A stretch of 38,004 bases of DNA from Azohydromonas aeria (GCF_009760915.1 NZ_VIDQ01000073.1:1-38004); one strand, 5' to 3'. Positions 1 through 8,029 are shown, counted from the stretch's first letter. Notes: generated by a model from the letters alone, not told the origin. Numbers and translations are program-made.

Positions 1-361
1 CGCTCTGGCCATAGACCTTGCCGGTGGGGCCGATGGCGCGCGCCAGCAGCTCGCTCGTGTAGCCGGCCGAGGCGCTGAGGTCCAGCGCCACCATGCCGGG
101 GCGGATGCCGATGAAGGCCAGCATCTCCTCCGGCTTGCGCCGCGCGTCGTTGGCGCGGTCGGCGGCGCTGCGGTCGGGCGTGGCCAGGAGGGCGGCGATG
201 CGCTGCGGACCCAGCGGGGCCGACTCCTGCGGCATGGCTGCGGGCGCCGGTGCCACGGCGCCGGGACCCGGCGGGGCCGCGCAGGCCCCGAGCAGCAGCA
301 CCAGGGCGCAGGCCGGCAGGCCCCGGCGCGGCAGGCTGCGCGCGCGGCGTCTTGCATCCAT
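1..361 (-). CDS. SAM-dependent methyltransferase-like lipoprotein (3' end outside window)
   Basis: Only the N-terminal 120 or so residues are in the window. A hydrophobic signal segment ends in the lipobox LLLGAC, so the mature protein should be a periplasmic lipoprotein. After a Pro/Ala-rich linker comes DRSAADRANDARRKPEEML, then FIGIRPGMVALDLSASAGYT. The latter resembles motif I of the predicted methyltransferases of the COG4798 type, in which a lipid or signal-peptide form is common. Two in-frame ATGs exist, at 367 and 361. GAGGGG lies one base before the first but seven bases before the second, so 361 is preferred. The enzyme's substrate is unknown, and members of this group often have a weak SAM motif (here DLSASAG rather than DxGxGxG). 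Confidence 0.75.
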   Translation of the reverse strand, partial: MDARRRARSLPRRGLPACALVLLLGACAAPPGPGAVAPAPAAMPQESAPLGPQRIAALLATPDRSAADRANDARRKPEEMLAFIGIRPGMVALDLSASAGYTSELLARAIGPTGKVYGQS

Positions 362-506
362 CGTCATTCCCCTCGTGGCCAGCGCCGGCGCGGCGCGCCG
401 GCAAGGGGCGTCATGGTGCACCAAGCCGATGGCCGCGGGCGCAGTGCTGCTACCCGCAAGGCCCAAGGGATGAAACCGGGTGCGCGGCGCCCAGCCGCCC
501 AGGCTG

Positions 507-524
507 GCGGCCGGTGCCGGCCGC
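507..524 (-). terminator. Perfect GC-rich stem-loop after the small secreted-protein gene
   Basis: Arms GCGGCCGG and CCGGCCGC are separated by TG and start 3 bases beyond the stop codon of the gene at 527-859. A second, competing hairpin (GCCGCC / GGCGGC, 494-511) overlaps it. There is no T-tract, so this may be a 3'-end stabilising structure rather than a classic intrinsic terminator. Confidence 0.4.
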
Positions 525-526
525 GC

Positions 527-859
527 TTACTTCGACAGCGCCTTGATGGCCTGCTTGTCGGTCTCGTGGATCTGCTTGGCCTCGGCCTTCTCGGCCTTGC
601 GCAGCGCGTCCGCTTCCTTCTTGCACGCGCGCTCGGCGCTGCCGTCGGCGCTGACCTCGCAGTCGGCCTTGTTCAGGTCGTGGTTGGCCTCGGCGATGTC
701 CTTGCGCGCCTCGTACTCGCCCTTGGACTGCGTCCTGAGGTCCTTGGCTTCCTGCTTGGTGATGGCGGGCTGCGAGTCGTCGGCGGCGGCGGCGGCGGGC
801 AGGCCCGCGCCGGCCAGGGCGGCGGCGAACACGGCGGCGAGAAGGGCTTTGGAGTTCAT
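527..859 (-). CDS. Small secreted, Lys/Glu/Ala-rich protein of unknown function
   Basis: A 110-residue protein. The first 25 or so residues form a Sec signal peptide (MNSKALLAAVFAAALAGAG followed by LPAAAAADD). The mature part is highly charged and helical, with repeated KxE/KA blocks (KEADALRKAEKAEAKQIHETDKQAIKALSK), likely a short periplasmic coiled coil. Two cysteines (CEVSADGSAERAC) are spaced to form a disulfide. Similar small proteins are common in Burkholderiales without an assigned role. The start is set by the signal peptide, although no strong Shine-Dalgarno precedes it. It follows the GGDEF/EAL gene by 92 bases on the same strand and may or may not share its transcript. Confidence 0.75.
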   Translation of the reverse strand: MNSKALLAAVFAAALAGAGLPAAAAADDSQPAITKQEAKDLRTQSKGEYEARKDIAEANHDLNKADCEVSADGSAERACKKEADALRKAEKAEAKQIHETDKQAIKALSK

Positions 860-951
860 GTCGTTGTCTGGGAAGGATTGAACACGACAGCCTTTTGGCA
901 AGTGGTGTGCCGCCCGCCCTGCCCTGGCGCGCCGGGCCCGGACGCGGTTCC

Positions 952-3900
952 TCAGGCCACCCGTGTCGCCGAGGCTTTCGCCTCGTTGGCCGGCGCCGGG
1001 TGCGCCGGCGGCAGCGCCAGGCGGCGCCCGGCGGCGAGCAGCGCCTCGAAGTCGGCGGCCGCCAGCGGCTTGCTGAACAGGTAGCCCTGCACCTCGTCGC
1101 AGCCCTGGCGGCGCAGGTACTGCAGCTGCGCCTCGGTCTCCACGCCCTCGGCGATGACGCGCAGCTCCAGGCTGTGCGCCAGGTGGATCACGGCCGTGCA
1201 GATCGCCGCGTCGTCGGGGTCGGTGCCGATGTCGTTGACGAAGGAACGGTCGATCTTGAGGTGGTGCACCGGGAAGCGCTTGAGGTGACTCAGCGACGAG
1301 TAGCCGGTGCCGAAGTCGTCGAGCGACAGCCCCACGCCCAGCGCGCGCAGCCCGGCGGCGGTGGCGATGGCGCGCTCCACGTCGTGCATGGCCGCGCTTT
1401 CCGTGATCTCCAGTCCCAGCCGATGCGGCTGCAGCGCGTGGTCGCGCAGCGCCTGCGCCACCAGGCCCACCAGGTCCGGGTGGCGGAACTGCCGCGCCGA
1501 CAGGTTCACCGCCACCTGCGGCACGTCCAGCCCGCGGTCGAGCCAGGCGCGCTGCTGGCGGCACACCTCGCGCAGCACCCACTCGCCCATCGGCTCGATC
1601 AGCCCGGTCTCCTCCGCCAGCGGGATGAACTGCGCCGGCGACACCATGCCCTGCTCCGGATGGCGCCAGCGCAGCAGCGCCTCCGCGCCGATGACGCGGC
1701 CGTCGGACAGGCTCGCCTGCGGCTGGTAGTGCAGCAGCAGCTCGCCGCGCTCCAGCGCGCGGCGCAGGTCGGCCTCCATCGCGAAGCGCGCCGCCACGCT
1801 CGCGTTCATCTCCGGCGCGAAGAAGTGCACGCGCCCGCCGCCCAGCTGCTTGGCGTGCCCCATGGCGGTGTCGGCGTTGCGCAGCAGCGCGGGCAGCTCG
1901 GCGGCGTCGTCGGGGAACAGGCTCACGCCGATGGAGGCGCTGGGCCGCAGCTCCCGGCCGTCGAGCAGCAGCGGCGCGGCCAGCGCCTGCAGCAGCGCCG
2001 CGGCGATGCCGCCGGCCTCGGCCGCGCACTGCACGTCCTTGAGCAGCACCATGAACTCGTCGCTGCCCAGCCGCGCCACGGTGTCGCCGTCGCGCACCGC
2101 CGCTTCGAGCCGGCGCGCCGCGCCGTGGATGAGCTGGTCGCCGAGGCCGTGGCCGAGCGTGTCGTTGACGAGCTTGAAGCGGTCCAGGTCCACGCTCAGC
2201 AGCGCCAGGCGCCGCCCGTGGCGCCGCGCGTCGGCCATGGACTGGTGCAGCCGCGCCTCCAGCGTGGCGCGGTTGGGCAGCCCGGTGAGGGTGTCGAAGG
2301 CGGCCTGGTGTTCGAGCTGGCGCTGAAAGCGCCGGCGCTGCTGCGCCTCGCGCAGGTTGGCGATGCCGTAGCCCAGGTCGTCGGCCAGCTCGGTGAGCAC
2401 CTTGATCTCGGCCTCGTCGAAGGCGTCGGCTTCGCCGGCGTAGATGCACAGCGCGCCCAGCACGCCGTCGCGCGAGCGCAGCGGCAGCCCGATGCACGAC
2501 GCCAGCCCGTGCGCCTGCGCCGCGGCGTGCCAGTGCGCGAGCAGCGGGTCGGCGCCGATGCGCCCGACCACCACCACGCGGCCCTCGTGCACGGCCGCGC
2601 CGCCGATGCCGTGGCGTTGCGCGTCCTCGCCCCAGCTCAGGCTCAGCTGCCGCACGTAGTCCTGGCCCGGGCCGGCCGCGGCCACGGGCTGCAGGGTGCG
2701 CCCGGCATCGAGCTGCGCCTGGCCCACCCAGGCCAGGCGGTAGCCGCCGATCTCCACCACGTGGCGGCAGATCTCCTGCACCAGGGCGGCTTCGTCGCCG
2801 GCGCGCACCAGCGTCTCGTTGCACTGCGACAGCACGCGCAGCGCGCGGTTCAGGCGCCCAAGCTCGGCAGCCTGCTCGGCCAGCCGCGACTGGTTCTTCT
2901 GCAGCGCGTCGGCCATGCGGTTGAGCCAGCCCGCGAGCACGCCGAACTCGGTGCGCGGCTGCGCCGGCAGCCGCGCACCGAGGTCGCCCGCGGCCAGCCG
3001 AGCGGCGAAGTCCATGCACGCGCGCAGCGCACGGTCGATGTTGCGGCCGATGTAGAGCACCGCCGCCAGCCCCAGCAGCATCGACGCCGCCGCCACGGCG
3101 GTGATGCTCCACTGCGCCGTGTGGCCGATGTCCAGCAGCGTGGCCTGCGTGGCCACGCGCGCGGCGTCGGTGCGCAGGTCCAGCCGGTCGAGCAGCGGCT
3201 CCACGGTGTGCACCGCGGCCAGGTAGTCCTGGCGCGCGTCTTCGATGGCCTCGTCCACGGCCACGTACTGCGCGAAGCGCTGGCGGTAGGCGCGCGTCAG
3301 CGCCAGCACCTCGCGCTGGCCTGCCGGGGACAGCGCCGAATGCCGGACGGCGGCTTCGAAGCGGTCGGCGTGGCGCTGGAAGGCTCCGGCGTCGGCCGGC
3401 AGGCCACGCAGCAGGTAGTCCTTCTCGACGCGGCGCAGCGTCAGCAGGCCGGCGTGCAGGGACCCGGGAGGCTGGTCCTGCAGCAGCGTCTCGATGGCGC
3501 GGGCGTCGCTTCGGAACTCGCCCTCGAGCCCGGCGTCGCGGCGGCCCAGACGTCCGTAGAGCTCGACGACGTGCAGGAAGCCACGCTCGTAGCGCAGCGC
3601 GGCCTCCTCCACGGCCGCGGCGCCGGCGGCGAAGGCGGCGTCGGTGCCCAGGCGGCGGGCCTGCGCCATGTGCCCGCGCACGCCCGCGAGCTCGGCCTGC
3701 AGCAGCGTCACGTAGCGCGAGCGCGCCTCCTCGAAGCCGTATTCGCGCACCCGCAGCAGGAAGTCCTTCTCGTTGCGCCGCGCGCGCAGCAGCCCGGCGC
3801 GCGCGTCGCCGGTGAGCTTGGCGATGCGGTGGTCGGTGTGCACGTAGGCATCGAGCGCGCCCTGTGCACGCCGGTGGCTCAACACCGACACGCCGTCGGC

Positions 3901-4005
3901 GGCCAGCGTGAGCACCATCAGCACCGCGAAGCCCGCCAGCAGCTGCGCGCGCAGGCTCAGGCCGGCGAGCCGGTCGCGCAGGGTCTGGGTCCAGCGGGCG
4001 GCCAT
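952..4005 (-). CDS. Membrane sensor with HBM-like periplasmic domain, HAMP, GAF, GGDEF and EAL domains
   Basis: A 1017-residue cyclic-di-GMP enzyme of the inner membrane. TM1 is about residues 19-40 and TM2 298-319. The roughly 255-residue periplasmic part between them has two copies of a motif (EKDFLLR at 79-85, EKDYLLR at 194-200) typical of helical bimodular (HBM) sensor domains. HAMP follows (320-372), then GAF (about 385-555), GGDEF (572-732) and EAL (745-995). The cyclase signature is GSDEF (647-651), one residue off GGDEF. The phosphodiesterase domain looks complete: EALLRW, NLSARQF, EITES, DDFGTGYSS, KIDRSF, AEGVET and QGY. It probably acts mainly as a phosphodiesterase, though this is inference. 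It starts 6 bases after the stop of the binding-protein gene with no own ribosome site, so it is likely translationally coupled to it. Confidence 0.93.
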   Translation of the reverse strand: MAARWTQTLRDRLAGLSLRAQLLAGFAVLMVLTLAADGVSVLSHRRAQGALDAYVHTDHRIAKLTGDARAGLLRARRNEKDFLLRVREYGFEEARSRYVTLLQAELAGVRGHMAQARRLGTDAAFAAGAAAVEEAALRYERGFLHVVELYGRLGRRDAGLEGEFRSDARAIETLLQDQPPGSLHAGLLTLRRVEKDYLLRGLPADAGAFQRHADRFEAAVRHSALSPAGQREVLALTRAYRQRFAQYVAVDEAIEDARQDYLAAVHTVEPLLDRLDLRTDAARVATQATLLDIGHTAQWSITAVAAASMLLGLAAVLYIGRNIDRALRACMDFAARLAAGDLGARLPAQPRTEFGVLAGWLNRMADALQKNQSRLAEQAAELGRLNRALRVLSQCNETLVRAGDEAALVQEICRHVVEIGGYRLAWVGQAQLDAGRTLQPVAAAGPGQDYVRQLSLSWGEDAQRHGIGGAAVHEGRVVVVGRIGADPLLAHWHAAAQAHGLASCIGLPLRSRDGVLGALCIYAGEADAFDEAEIKVLTELADDLGYGIANLREAQQRRRFQRQLEHQAAFDTLTGLPNRATLEARLHQSMADARRHGRRLALLSVDLDRFKLVNDTLGHGLGDQLIHGAARRLEAAVRDGDTVARLGSDEFMVLLKDVQCAAEAGGIAAALLQALAAPLLLDGRELRPSASIGVSLFPDDAAELPALLRNADTAMGHAKQLGGGRVHFFAPEMNASVAARFAMEADLRRALERGELLLHYQPQASLSDGRVIGAEALLRWRHPEQGMVSPAQFIPLAEETGLIEPMGEWVLREVCRQQRAWLDRGLDVPQVAVNLSARQFRHPDLVGLVAQALRDHALQPHRLGLEITESAAMHDVERAIATAAGLRALGVGLSLDDFGTGYSSLSHLKRFPVHHLKIDRSFVNDIGTDPDDAAICTAVIHLAHSLELRVIAEGVETEAQLQYLRRQGCDEVQGYLFSKPLAAADFEALLAAGRRLALPPAHPAPANEAKASATRVA

Positions 4006-4011
4006 GGCGCG

Positions 4012-4857
4012 TCAGTCCAGGTAGGGCACGGAGCCGTGCGCCTGGATCAGGTCCGTGACCTGGGACGAGGCGCAGAACGCGACGAAGGCCTGCGCCAGCG
4101 TGCCCGGCCCCGCGAGCGTGACCAGCGCCAGCGGCCGGGCCAGCGGGTAGTTGCCGCGGCCGATGTTGCGGCTGGTGGCCGCCACGCCGTTGTCGGCCAG
4201 CGGCCGGATGGGCGTGCCGCTCCGCACGGCGAGCTCGGCTTCGCCCACCGACAGGTAGGCGATGCCCGTGGGGCGCTCGCTCAGCAGGCGCAGCCTCTCC
4301 CCGTTGTCGCCGGCATGGGCATGGGGACGCAGCGCGTGCGCTGCGAGGCGGAAGTGGCGCAGGAACAGCTCCGGCGTGCCGTGGCCGGGCTCGGCGTCGA
4401 TGACGAAGATCGGCGCATCTCGTCCGCCGAGCTGTTTCCAGTTCACGAGGCGGCCGGTGTAGATGCCGCGTACCTGCTCGTGGCTGAGCGCGGTGACGGG
4501 GTTGTCGCGGTGCAGCACGACGGCCACGCCGTCGCGCGCGATGGGCAGCGCGCGCAGGTCCTGCTCGCCGGCGTCCAGCGGGCGCGACACCATGCCGACG
4601 TCGGCACGGCCCTCGCGCACCTCGCTCAGGCCCCGGCCGGAGCCGCCAGCGTCCACCTCGATGCGCACAGCCGGGTGCAACTCCTCGAAGCGGCGCGCCA
4701 TGGCGGCCACCAGCGGCGTCATGGTGCTGGAGCCGACGACCCGCAGCCGCCCGGCATCCGGCGCGGCCACCGAGCCGACGTGCAGCGCGGCCGGCCCGGA
4801 CAGGCCCAGCAGCAGCAGGGTGGCGGCCAGCGACACGGCCGCCAGCAGGTATCTCAT
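4012..4857 (-). CDS. PstS-like phosphate/oxyanion periplasmic binding protein
   Basis: A 281-residue secreted substrate-binding protein. An N-terminal hydrophobic signal (residues 1-27) is followed by LRVVGSSTMTPLV, the phosphate-loop type motif of PstS proteins, and by AGGSGRGLSEVREGRADVGMVSRPL, the second conserved PstS block. The domain continues to the C-terminus (GIAYLS, RNIGRGNYPLARPL). The chosen start ATG has GAGGA six bases upstream. A TTG one codon earlier is too close to that site. No pstC, pstA or pstB lies nearby; instead the next gene, 6 bases on, encodes the GGDEF/EAL sensor. A role as ligand-binding partner of that sensor rather than transporter component is inferred. The actual ligand (phosphate or another oxyanion) is not proven. 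Confidence 0.9.
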   Translation of the reverse strand: MRYLLAAVSLAATLLLLGLSGPAALHVGSVAAPDAGRLRVVGSSTMTPLVAAMARRFEELHPAVRIEVDAGGSGRGLSEVREGRADVGMVSRPLDAGEQDLRALPIARDGVAVVLHRDNPVTALSHEQVRGIYTGRLVNWKQLGGRDAPIFVIDAEPGHGTPELFLRHFRLAAHALRPHAHAGDNGERLRLLSERPTGIAYLSVGEAELAVRSGTPIRPLADNGVAATSRNIGRGNYPLARPLALVTLAGPGTLAQAFVAFCASSQVTDLIQAHGSVPYLD

Positions 4858-4940
4858 CAAGGTTCCTCGGAATCGGAATTGGGGTCGAAATTGAAGTCGG
4901 AGCCGGGCGCGCGGAACGCCTTGACGCGCATGCGGATCAT
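4857..4940 (-). CDS. Possible 27-codon upstream ORF coupled to the binding-protein gene
   Basis: An open frame of 27 codons (24 if the ATG at 4931 is used) ends in a TGA that overlaps the ATG of the PstS-like gene by one base (TGATG). The downstream Shine-Dalgarno GAGGA lies in its last codons. About three quarters of its third codon positions are G or C. Its C-terminus is acidic (DFNFDPNSDSEEP). No clear ribosome site precedes it. It may be a leader peptide that couples translation, or chance. Confidence 0.3.
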   Translation of the reverse strand: MIRMRVKAFRAPGSDFNFDPNSDSEEP

Positions 4941-4960
4941 CGTCGGCGGGCCCCGGTGCT

Positions 4961-4978
4961 TTGTCACAACACTGTCAA
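4961..4978 (+). promoter_or_regulatory. Pho-box-like direct repeat
   Basis: TTGTCAC and CTGTCAA are separated by four bases (AACA), an 11-base period. This closely matches the PhoB box, two CTGTCAT repeats spaced by four. It lies about 100 bases upstream of the PstS-like gene. It reads in the plus direction, opposite to that gene, which is not the usual PhoB orientation. No good -10 follows on either strand. Confidence 0.4.
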
Positions 4979-5534
4979 GATTCACGCCGTGAAGCGGGTG
5001 CTTCAATAACTTCGTGAATTCGGTCACGACCCATATTCCTTGAAAAATACGGAGCGAATGCAGCGGAAAAGAAAATGCTCAGCCCATTCAAGCCTGGTTG
5101 GAAAATGCGTGCCGCGCCATCCAATCAGGATGCAGACGGCACGGCCCGGAATGGCCCAAGGCCCGGCGTGCAGCCTTCGTGAACGTGCCGACTCCCACGC
5201 CATGCGGAACCGGATCAGGGCAAGCGCAGGAATTTGGCGGAAATCCCCGGTGAAGCCCGGAAATCCGCGCAGGCGGCAATGGCTGCAGTTCACGGGCTTT
5301 GAAGAGGACGGCGCCCCGGTCTTGAATGGACAGCCGCGCGCGCCGGGCAGCCAATCGACGCCGCCGCGGCGCGTCGGCAGATTCAAAATCTTCCAGGAAA
5401 TGGCTTCAATTTATCGCAGTGAAACCCCATGTCCGGACTTGAACCTGAATGGCCGCGGTGTCCGGGGCGCATGGCGCGCTTGGGCACCGCCGTGGCGCCG
5501 GGCCTGGCGGCATGGGCGATGTAGGCCGGTACAG

Positions 5535-5621
5535 GGCGACTTCGGCGCCAGCCTGCAATACAACGACGGCAGCCCCGGCCAGGGCGGCTCCTGCTACGGC
5601 CCGGTGCCGTACCAGCGCAAC
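5535..5621 (+). pseudogene. Possible 29-codon gene fragment
   Basis: In one frame, 28 of 29 consecutive codons end in G or C, the pattern of real genes here. The bias is lost immediately before and after. The translation is Gly/Tyr/Asn-rich with one cysteine (for example SLQYNDGSPGQGG and CYGPVPYQRN) and was not recognised. It could be a remnant of a decayed secreted-protein gene, or chance. Confidence 0.2.
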
Positions 5622-5710
5622 CGATTGCAACCGGGCGCAAGTTTGGCGGCGGCGCGAACAAAGCCACGGTTTGCAGCGCCACGACCGGCGCCGCCCGGCG
5701 TCAGCCGCGA

Positions 5711-8029
5711 ATGACGTGCCGACAATGGGGCTGTAGTTCCGACCCGAGCCGTTTCTTGCCTGCTGCCCCTTTCCCCGCCGACGAACCCGCCCGCCTGCAA
5801 ACCCTGCTCGCCCTGGACGTCCTGGACTCCGCCCCGGAGGCCGAGTTCGACGCGCTGGTGCAAGCCGCGGCCGCGCTGTGCGGCACGCCCGTGGCGCTGC
5901 TGTCCCTGGTGGACGAGCACCGCATCTGGCTCAAGGCCCGAGCCGGCCTGCCCGACGTATTCGAGGTGCCGCGCGCGGTCGGCCCGTGCGCGCACACCAT
6001 CCTGCAGGACACGCTGCTGGAGGTGCCCGACACCACGCTCGACCCCCGCTTCGCCGACAGCCCGGTGGTCACCGGCGTGCCCGGCGTGCGCTTCTACGCC
6101 GGCGTGCCGCTGCGCATCGAGGGCCGCAACGTGGGCGCGCTGTGCGTGGTCGATTTACAGCCGAATGCCCTGAGCCCGCTGCAGCGCGAGGCGCTGGGCC
6201 ACCTGGCCACTGCCGCGGCGCATGCGCTCGAAGGCCGGCGCGCGCTGCTGGCCGAGCGCGGGCTGCGCGAGCAGGCCGCCCACGCCGTCCATGCGTGCAA
6301 GCGCCAGGAGGAGGCACTGCAGCGCAGCGAGGCGCTGCTGCAGCGTACCGGCGCGCTGGCCGGCGTGGGCGGCTGGGAGATCGACCTCGCCACCGGCCGG
6401 CTCACCCGCACCGAGCAGCTGCGCAAGATGTGCGGCGAGCCGCCGGGCGGCTGCGACAGCCTCGACCAGGCGCTGGGCCTCTACGCGCCCGAAGCGCGGC
6501 CCCGGCTGCGCGCCGCGGTGGACCATGCCCTGGCCACCGGCGAGGGCTGGGACCTGGAGCTGCCCATGGAGCGGGGCGGCGGCGACCGGCTGTGGGTGCG
6601 CTGCGTGGGCCAGGTCGAATACGCCAACGGCCGCCCGGTGCGCCTGGTGGGCGCGGCGCAGGACGTGACCTCCATGCACCGCATCCGTGTCGAGCTCGAC
6701 CACCGTGCCACGCACGACGCGCTCACCGGGCTGGTCAACCGCGCCGAGTTCGAGACGCGGCTGCAGCGGCTGCTGCACCAGTCGCAGGCCGACGGCCAGG
6801 GCCATGCCCTGCTCTACATCGACCTCGACCAGTTCAAGCTCGTCAACGACGCCTGCGGCCATGCCGCCGGCGACCAGCTGCTGCAGCAGGTGGCGCAACT
6901 GCTGGGCCAGGCGCTGCGCACGCGCGACACCCTGGCGCGCCTGGGCGGCGACGAGTTCGCCGTGATCCTGGAGCACTGCAGCGACGTGCAGGCGCTGCGC
7001 GTGGCGCGCGAGGTCTGCGAGCGCATGAACGAATTCCGCTTCGTGTCGGGCGGGCAGCGCTTTCGCATCGGCGCGAGCATCGGGCTGGTGCCGGTGGACC
7101 GGCGCTGGGCCACGGTCGGCGCCGTGATGCAGGCCGCCGACACCTCCTGCTACGCCGCCAAGGAAAACGGCCGCAACCGCGTGCACCTGTGGCTCGACAG
7201 CGACGAAGCGCTGCGCGCGCGCCACGGCGAGATGCAGCTGGCCACGCGGCTGGAGCAGGCGCTCGACGAAAACCGCTTCGTGCTGCACGCGCAGCGCATC
7301 GTGCCGGTGAACACGCCGGCGCAGGCGCCCAAGCTGCATGCGGAGCTGCTGGTGCGGCTGCGCGAGCGCGACGGCACGCTGGTGTCGCCGGGCGCCTTCC
7401 TGCCCGCGGCCGAGCGCTTCCACCTGGCCTCGCGCATCGACCGCTGGGTGCTGGCGCGCGGCATCGAGCTGTTGCGCGCGCAGGGCGACCTCTCGGGCAT
7501 CGACATGCTCAGCATCAACCTCTCCGGGCAGTCGGTGGGCGACCGGGCCTTCCACCGCGACGCGATCGCGCTGCTGTCCGCCGCCGGGCCGGCGCTGTGC
7601 CGCTGCCTGTGCCTGGAGATCACCGAAACCGCCGCCGTGACCAACATGGCCGAGGCCACGCGCTTCATCACGCAGGCGCACGCGCTGGGCATCCGCATCG
7701 CGCTGGACGACTTCGGCGCCGGCGCCTCGTCCTTCGGCTACCTGAAGTCACTGGCCATCGACCAGCTCAAGATCGACGGCCAGTTCGTGCGCAACCTGCT
7801 CGACGACGCGCTCGACGACGCCACGGTGCGCTGCTTCCAGAACGTGGCGCGCGTGGTGGGCGTCAAGACCGTGGCCGAGTTCGTGGACCGGCCTGAGGTG
7901 CTGGAGCGGCTGCGCGAAATCGGCGTGGACTGCGCGCAAGGCTTCCTGCTGCACCGGCCCGAGCCGGCGGCGCAGCTGCTGCGCTCGGCCGGCGCGGACA
8001 ACAGCGGTCAGGTGGCGATGGCGTCGTAG
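5711..8029 (+). CDS. Soluble GAF-PAS-GGDEF-EAL cyclic-di-GMP regulator
   Basis: A 772-residue cytoplasmic protein with no membrane segment. Domains: GAF (about 30-175; ILDT-type opening, SLVDEHRIWLKA, CAHTI), PAS with PAC (205-325), GGDEF (330-493) with an intact RLGGDEF at 410-416, and EAL (505-757). The phosphodiesterase motifs are variant. EAL is ELL (545-547), NLSG replaces NLSA, DDFGAGASSFGYLK and KIDGQF are present, and AEFVD replaces AEGVE, while QGF is kept. This resembles the ELL/EVL subgroup, whose members are often active or regulatory. No Shine-Dalgarno supports the ATG used. TTG at 5756 is an alternative start and would leave the GAF domain intact. The last 22 bases overlap the convergent glyoxalase-fold gene. 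Confidence 0.9.
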   Translation: MTCRQWGCSSDPSRFLPAAPFPADEPARLQTLLALDVLDSAPEAEFDALVQAAAALCGTPVALLSLVDEHRIWLKARAGLPDVFEVPRAVGPCAHTILQDTLLEVPDTTLDPRFADSPVVTGVPGVRFYAGVPLRIEGRNVGALCVVDLQPNALSPLQREALGHLATAAAHALEGRRALLAERGLREQAAHAVHACKRQEEALQRSEALLQRTGALAGVGGWEIDLATGRLTRTEQLRKMCGEPPGGCDSLDQALGLYAPEARPRLRAAVDHALATGEGWDLELPMERGGGDRLWVRCVGQVEYANGRPVRLVGAAQDVTSMHRIRVELDHRATHDALTGLVNRAEFETRLQRLLHQSQADGQGHALLYIDLDQFKLVNDACGHAAGDQLLQQVAQLLGQALRTRDTLARLGGDEFAVILEHCSDVQALRVAREVCERMNEFRFVSGGQRFRIGASIGLVPVDRRWATVGAVMQAADTSCYAAKENGRNRVHLWLDSDEALRARHGEMQLATRLEQALDENRFVLHAQRIVPVNTPAQAPKLHAELLVRLRERDGTLVSPGAFLPAAERFHLASRIDRWVLARGIELLRAQGDLSGIDMLSINLSGQSVGDRAFHRDAIALLSAAGPALCRCLCLEITETAAVTNMAEATRFITQAHALGIRIALDDFGAGASSFGYLKSLAIDQLKIDGQFVRNLLDDALDDATVRCFQNVARVVGVKTVAEFVDRPEVLERLREIGVDCAQGFLLHRPEPAAQLLRSAGADNSGQVAMAS

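Larger units (their letters stand above)
4858..5710. other. Long gene-poor region with regulatory-looking elements
   Basis: About 850 bases without a convincing gene, between the minus-strand binding-protein operon and the plus-strand GGDEF/EAL gene. Base composition is more A+T-rich between about 4960 and 5450 than in the flanking genes. It holds the upstream small ORF, a Pho-like direct repeat (4961-4978), a short inverted repeat TTCACG/GTGAA at 4981-4993, and a 29-codon coding-like patch at 5535-5621. The open frames that cross it have uneven codon use and no domain-like sequence. No riboswitch consensus was recognised. Confidence 0.5.

Noticed and set aside
781..800. GCG/GCC trinucleotide run
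   Set aside because: Explained by an Ala-rich signal peptide region of the small secreted protein, not an independent repeat.
4858..4860. TTG start for the binding protein one codon upstream of the ATG
   Set aside because: It sits only 3 bases from the GAGGA site; the ATG at 4857 has ideal spacing.
895..4992. A 1365-codon open frame on the plus strand, opposite the GGDEF/EAL and binding-protein genes
   Set aside because: It is a by-product of high GC3 on the opposite strand. Its product is rich in Arg, Gln, His and Val with no recognisable domain, while the minus-strand frames have complete domains.
4858..5710. Possible c-di-GMP riboswitch in the long gap
   Set aside because: No GEMM-type conserved core (AGGGCAAACC and tetraloop receptor pattern) could be found on either strand.
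5040..5714. 224-codon open frame in the gap before the second GGDEF/EAL gene
   Set aside because: Most codons lack the genome's GC3 bias and the product is Arg/Pro-rich without domains. Only the short 5535-5621 patch is coding-like.
6155..7681. 508-codon minus-strand frame inside the second GGDEF/EAL gene
   Set aside because: Shadow frame: low-complexity His/Gln/Arg composition, no domain, and the sense strand carries intact GGDEF and EAL motifs.
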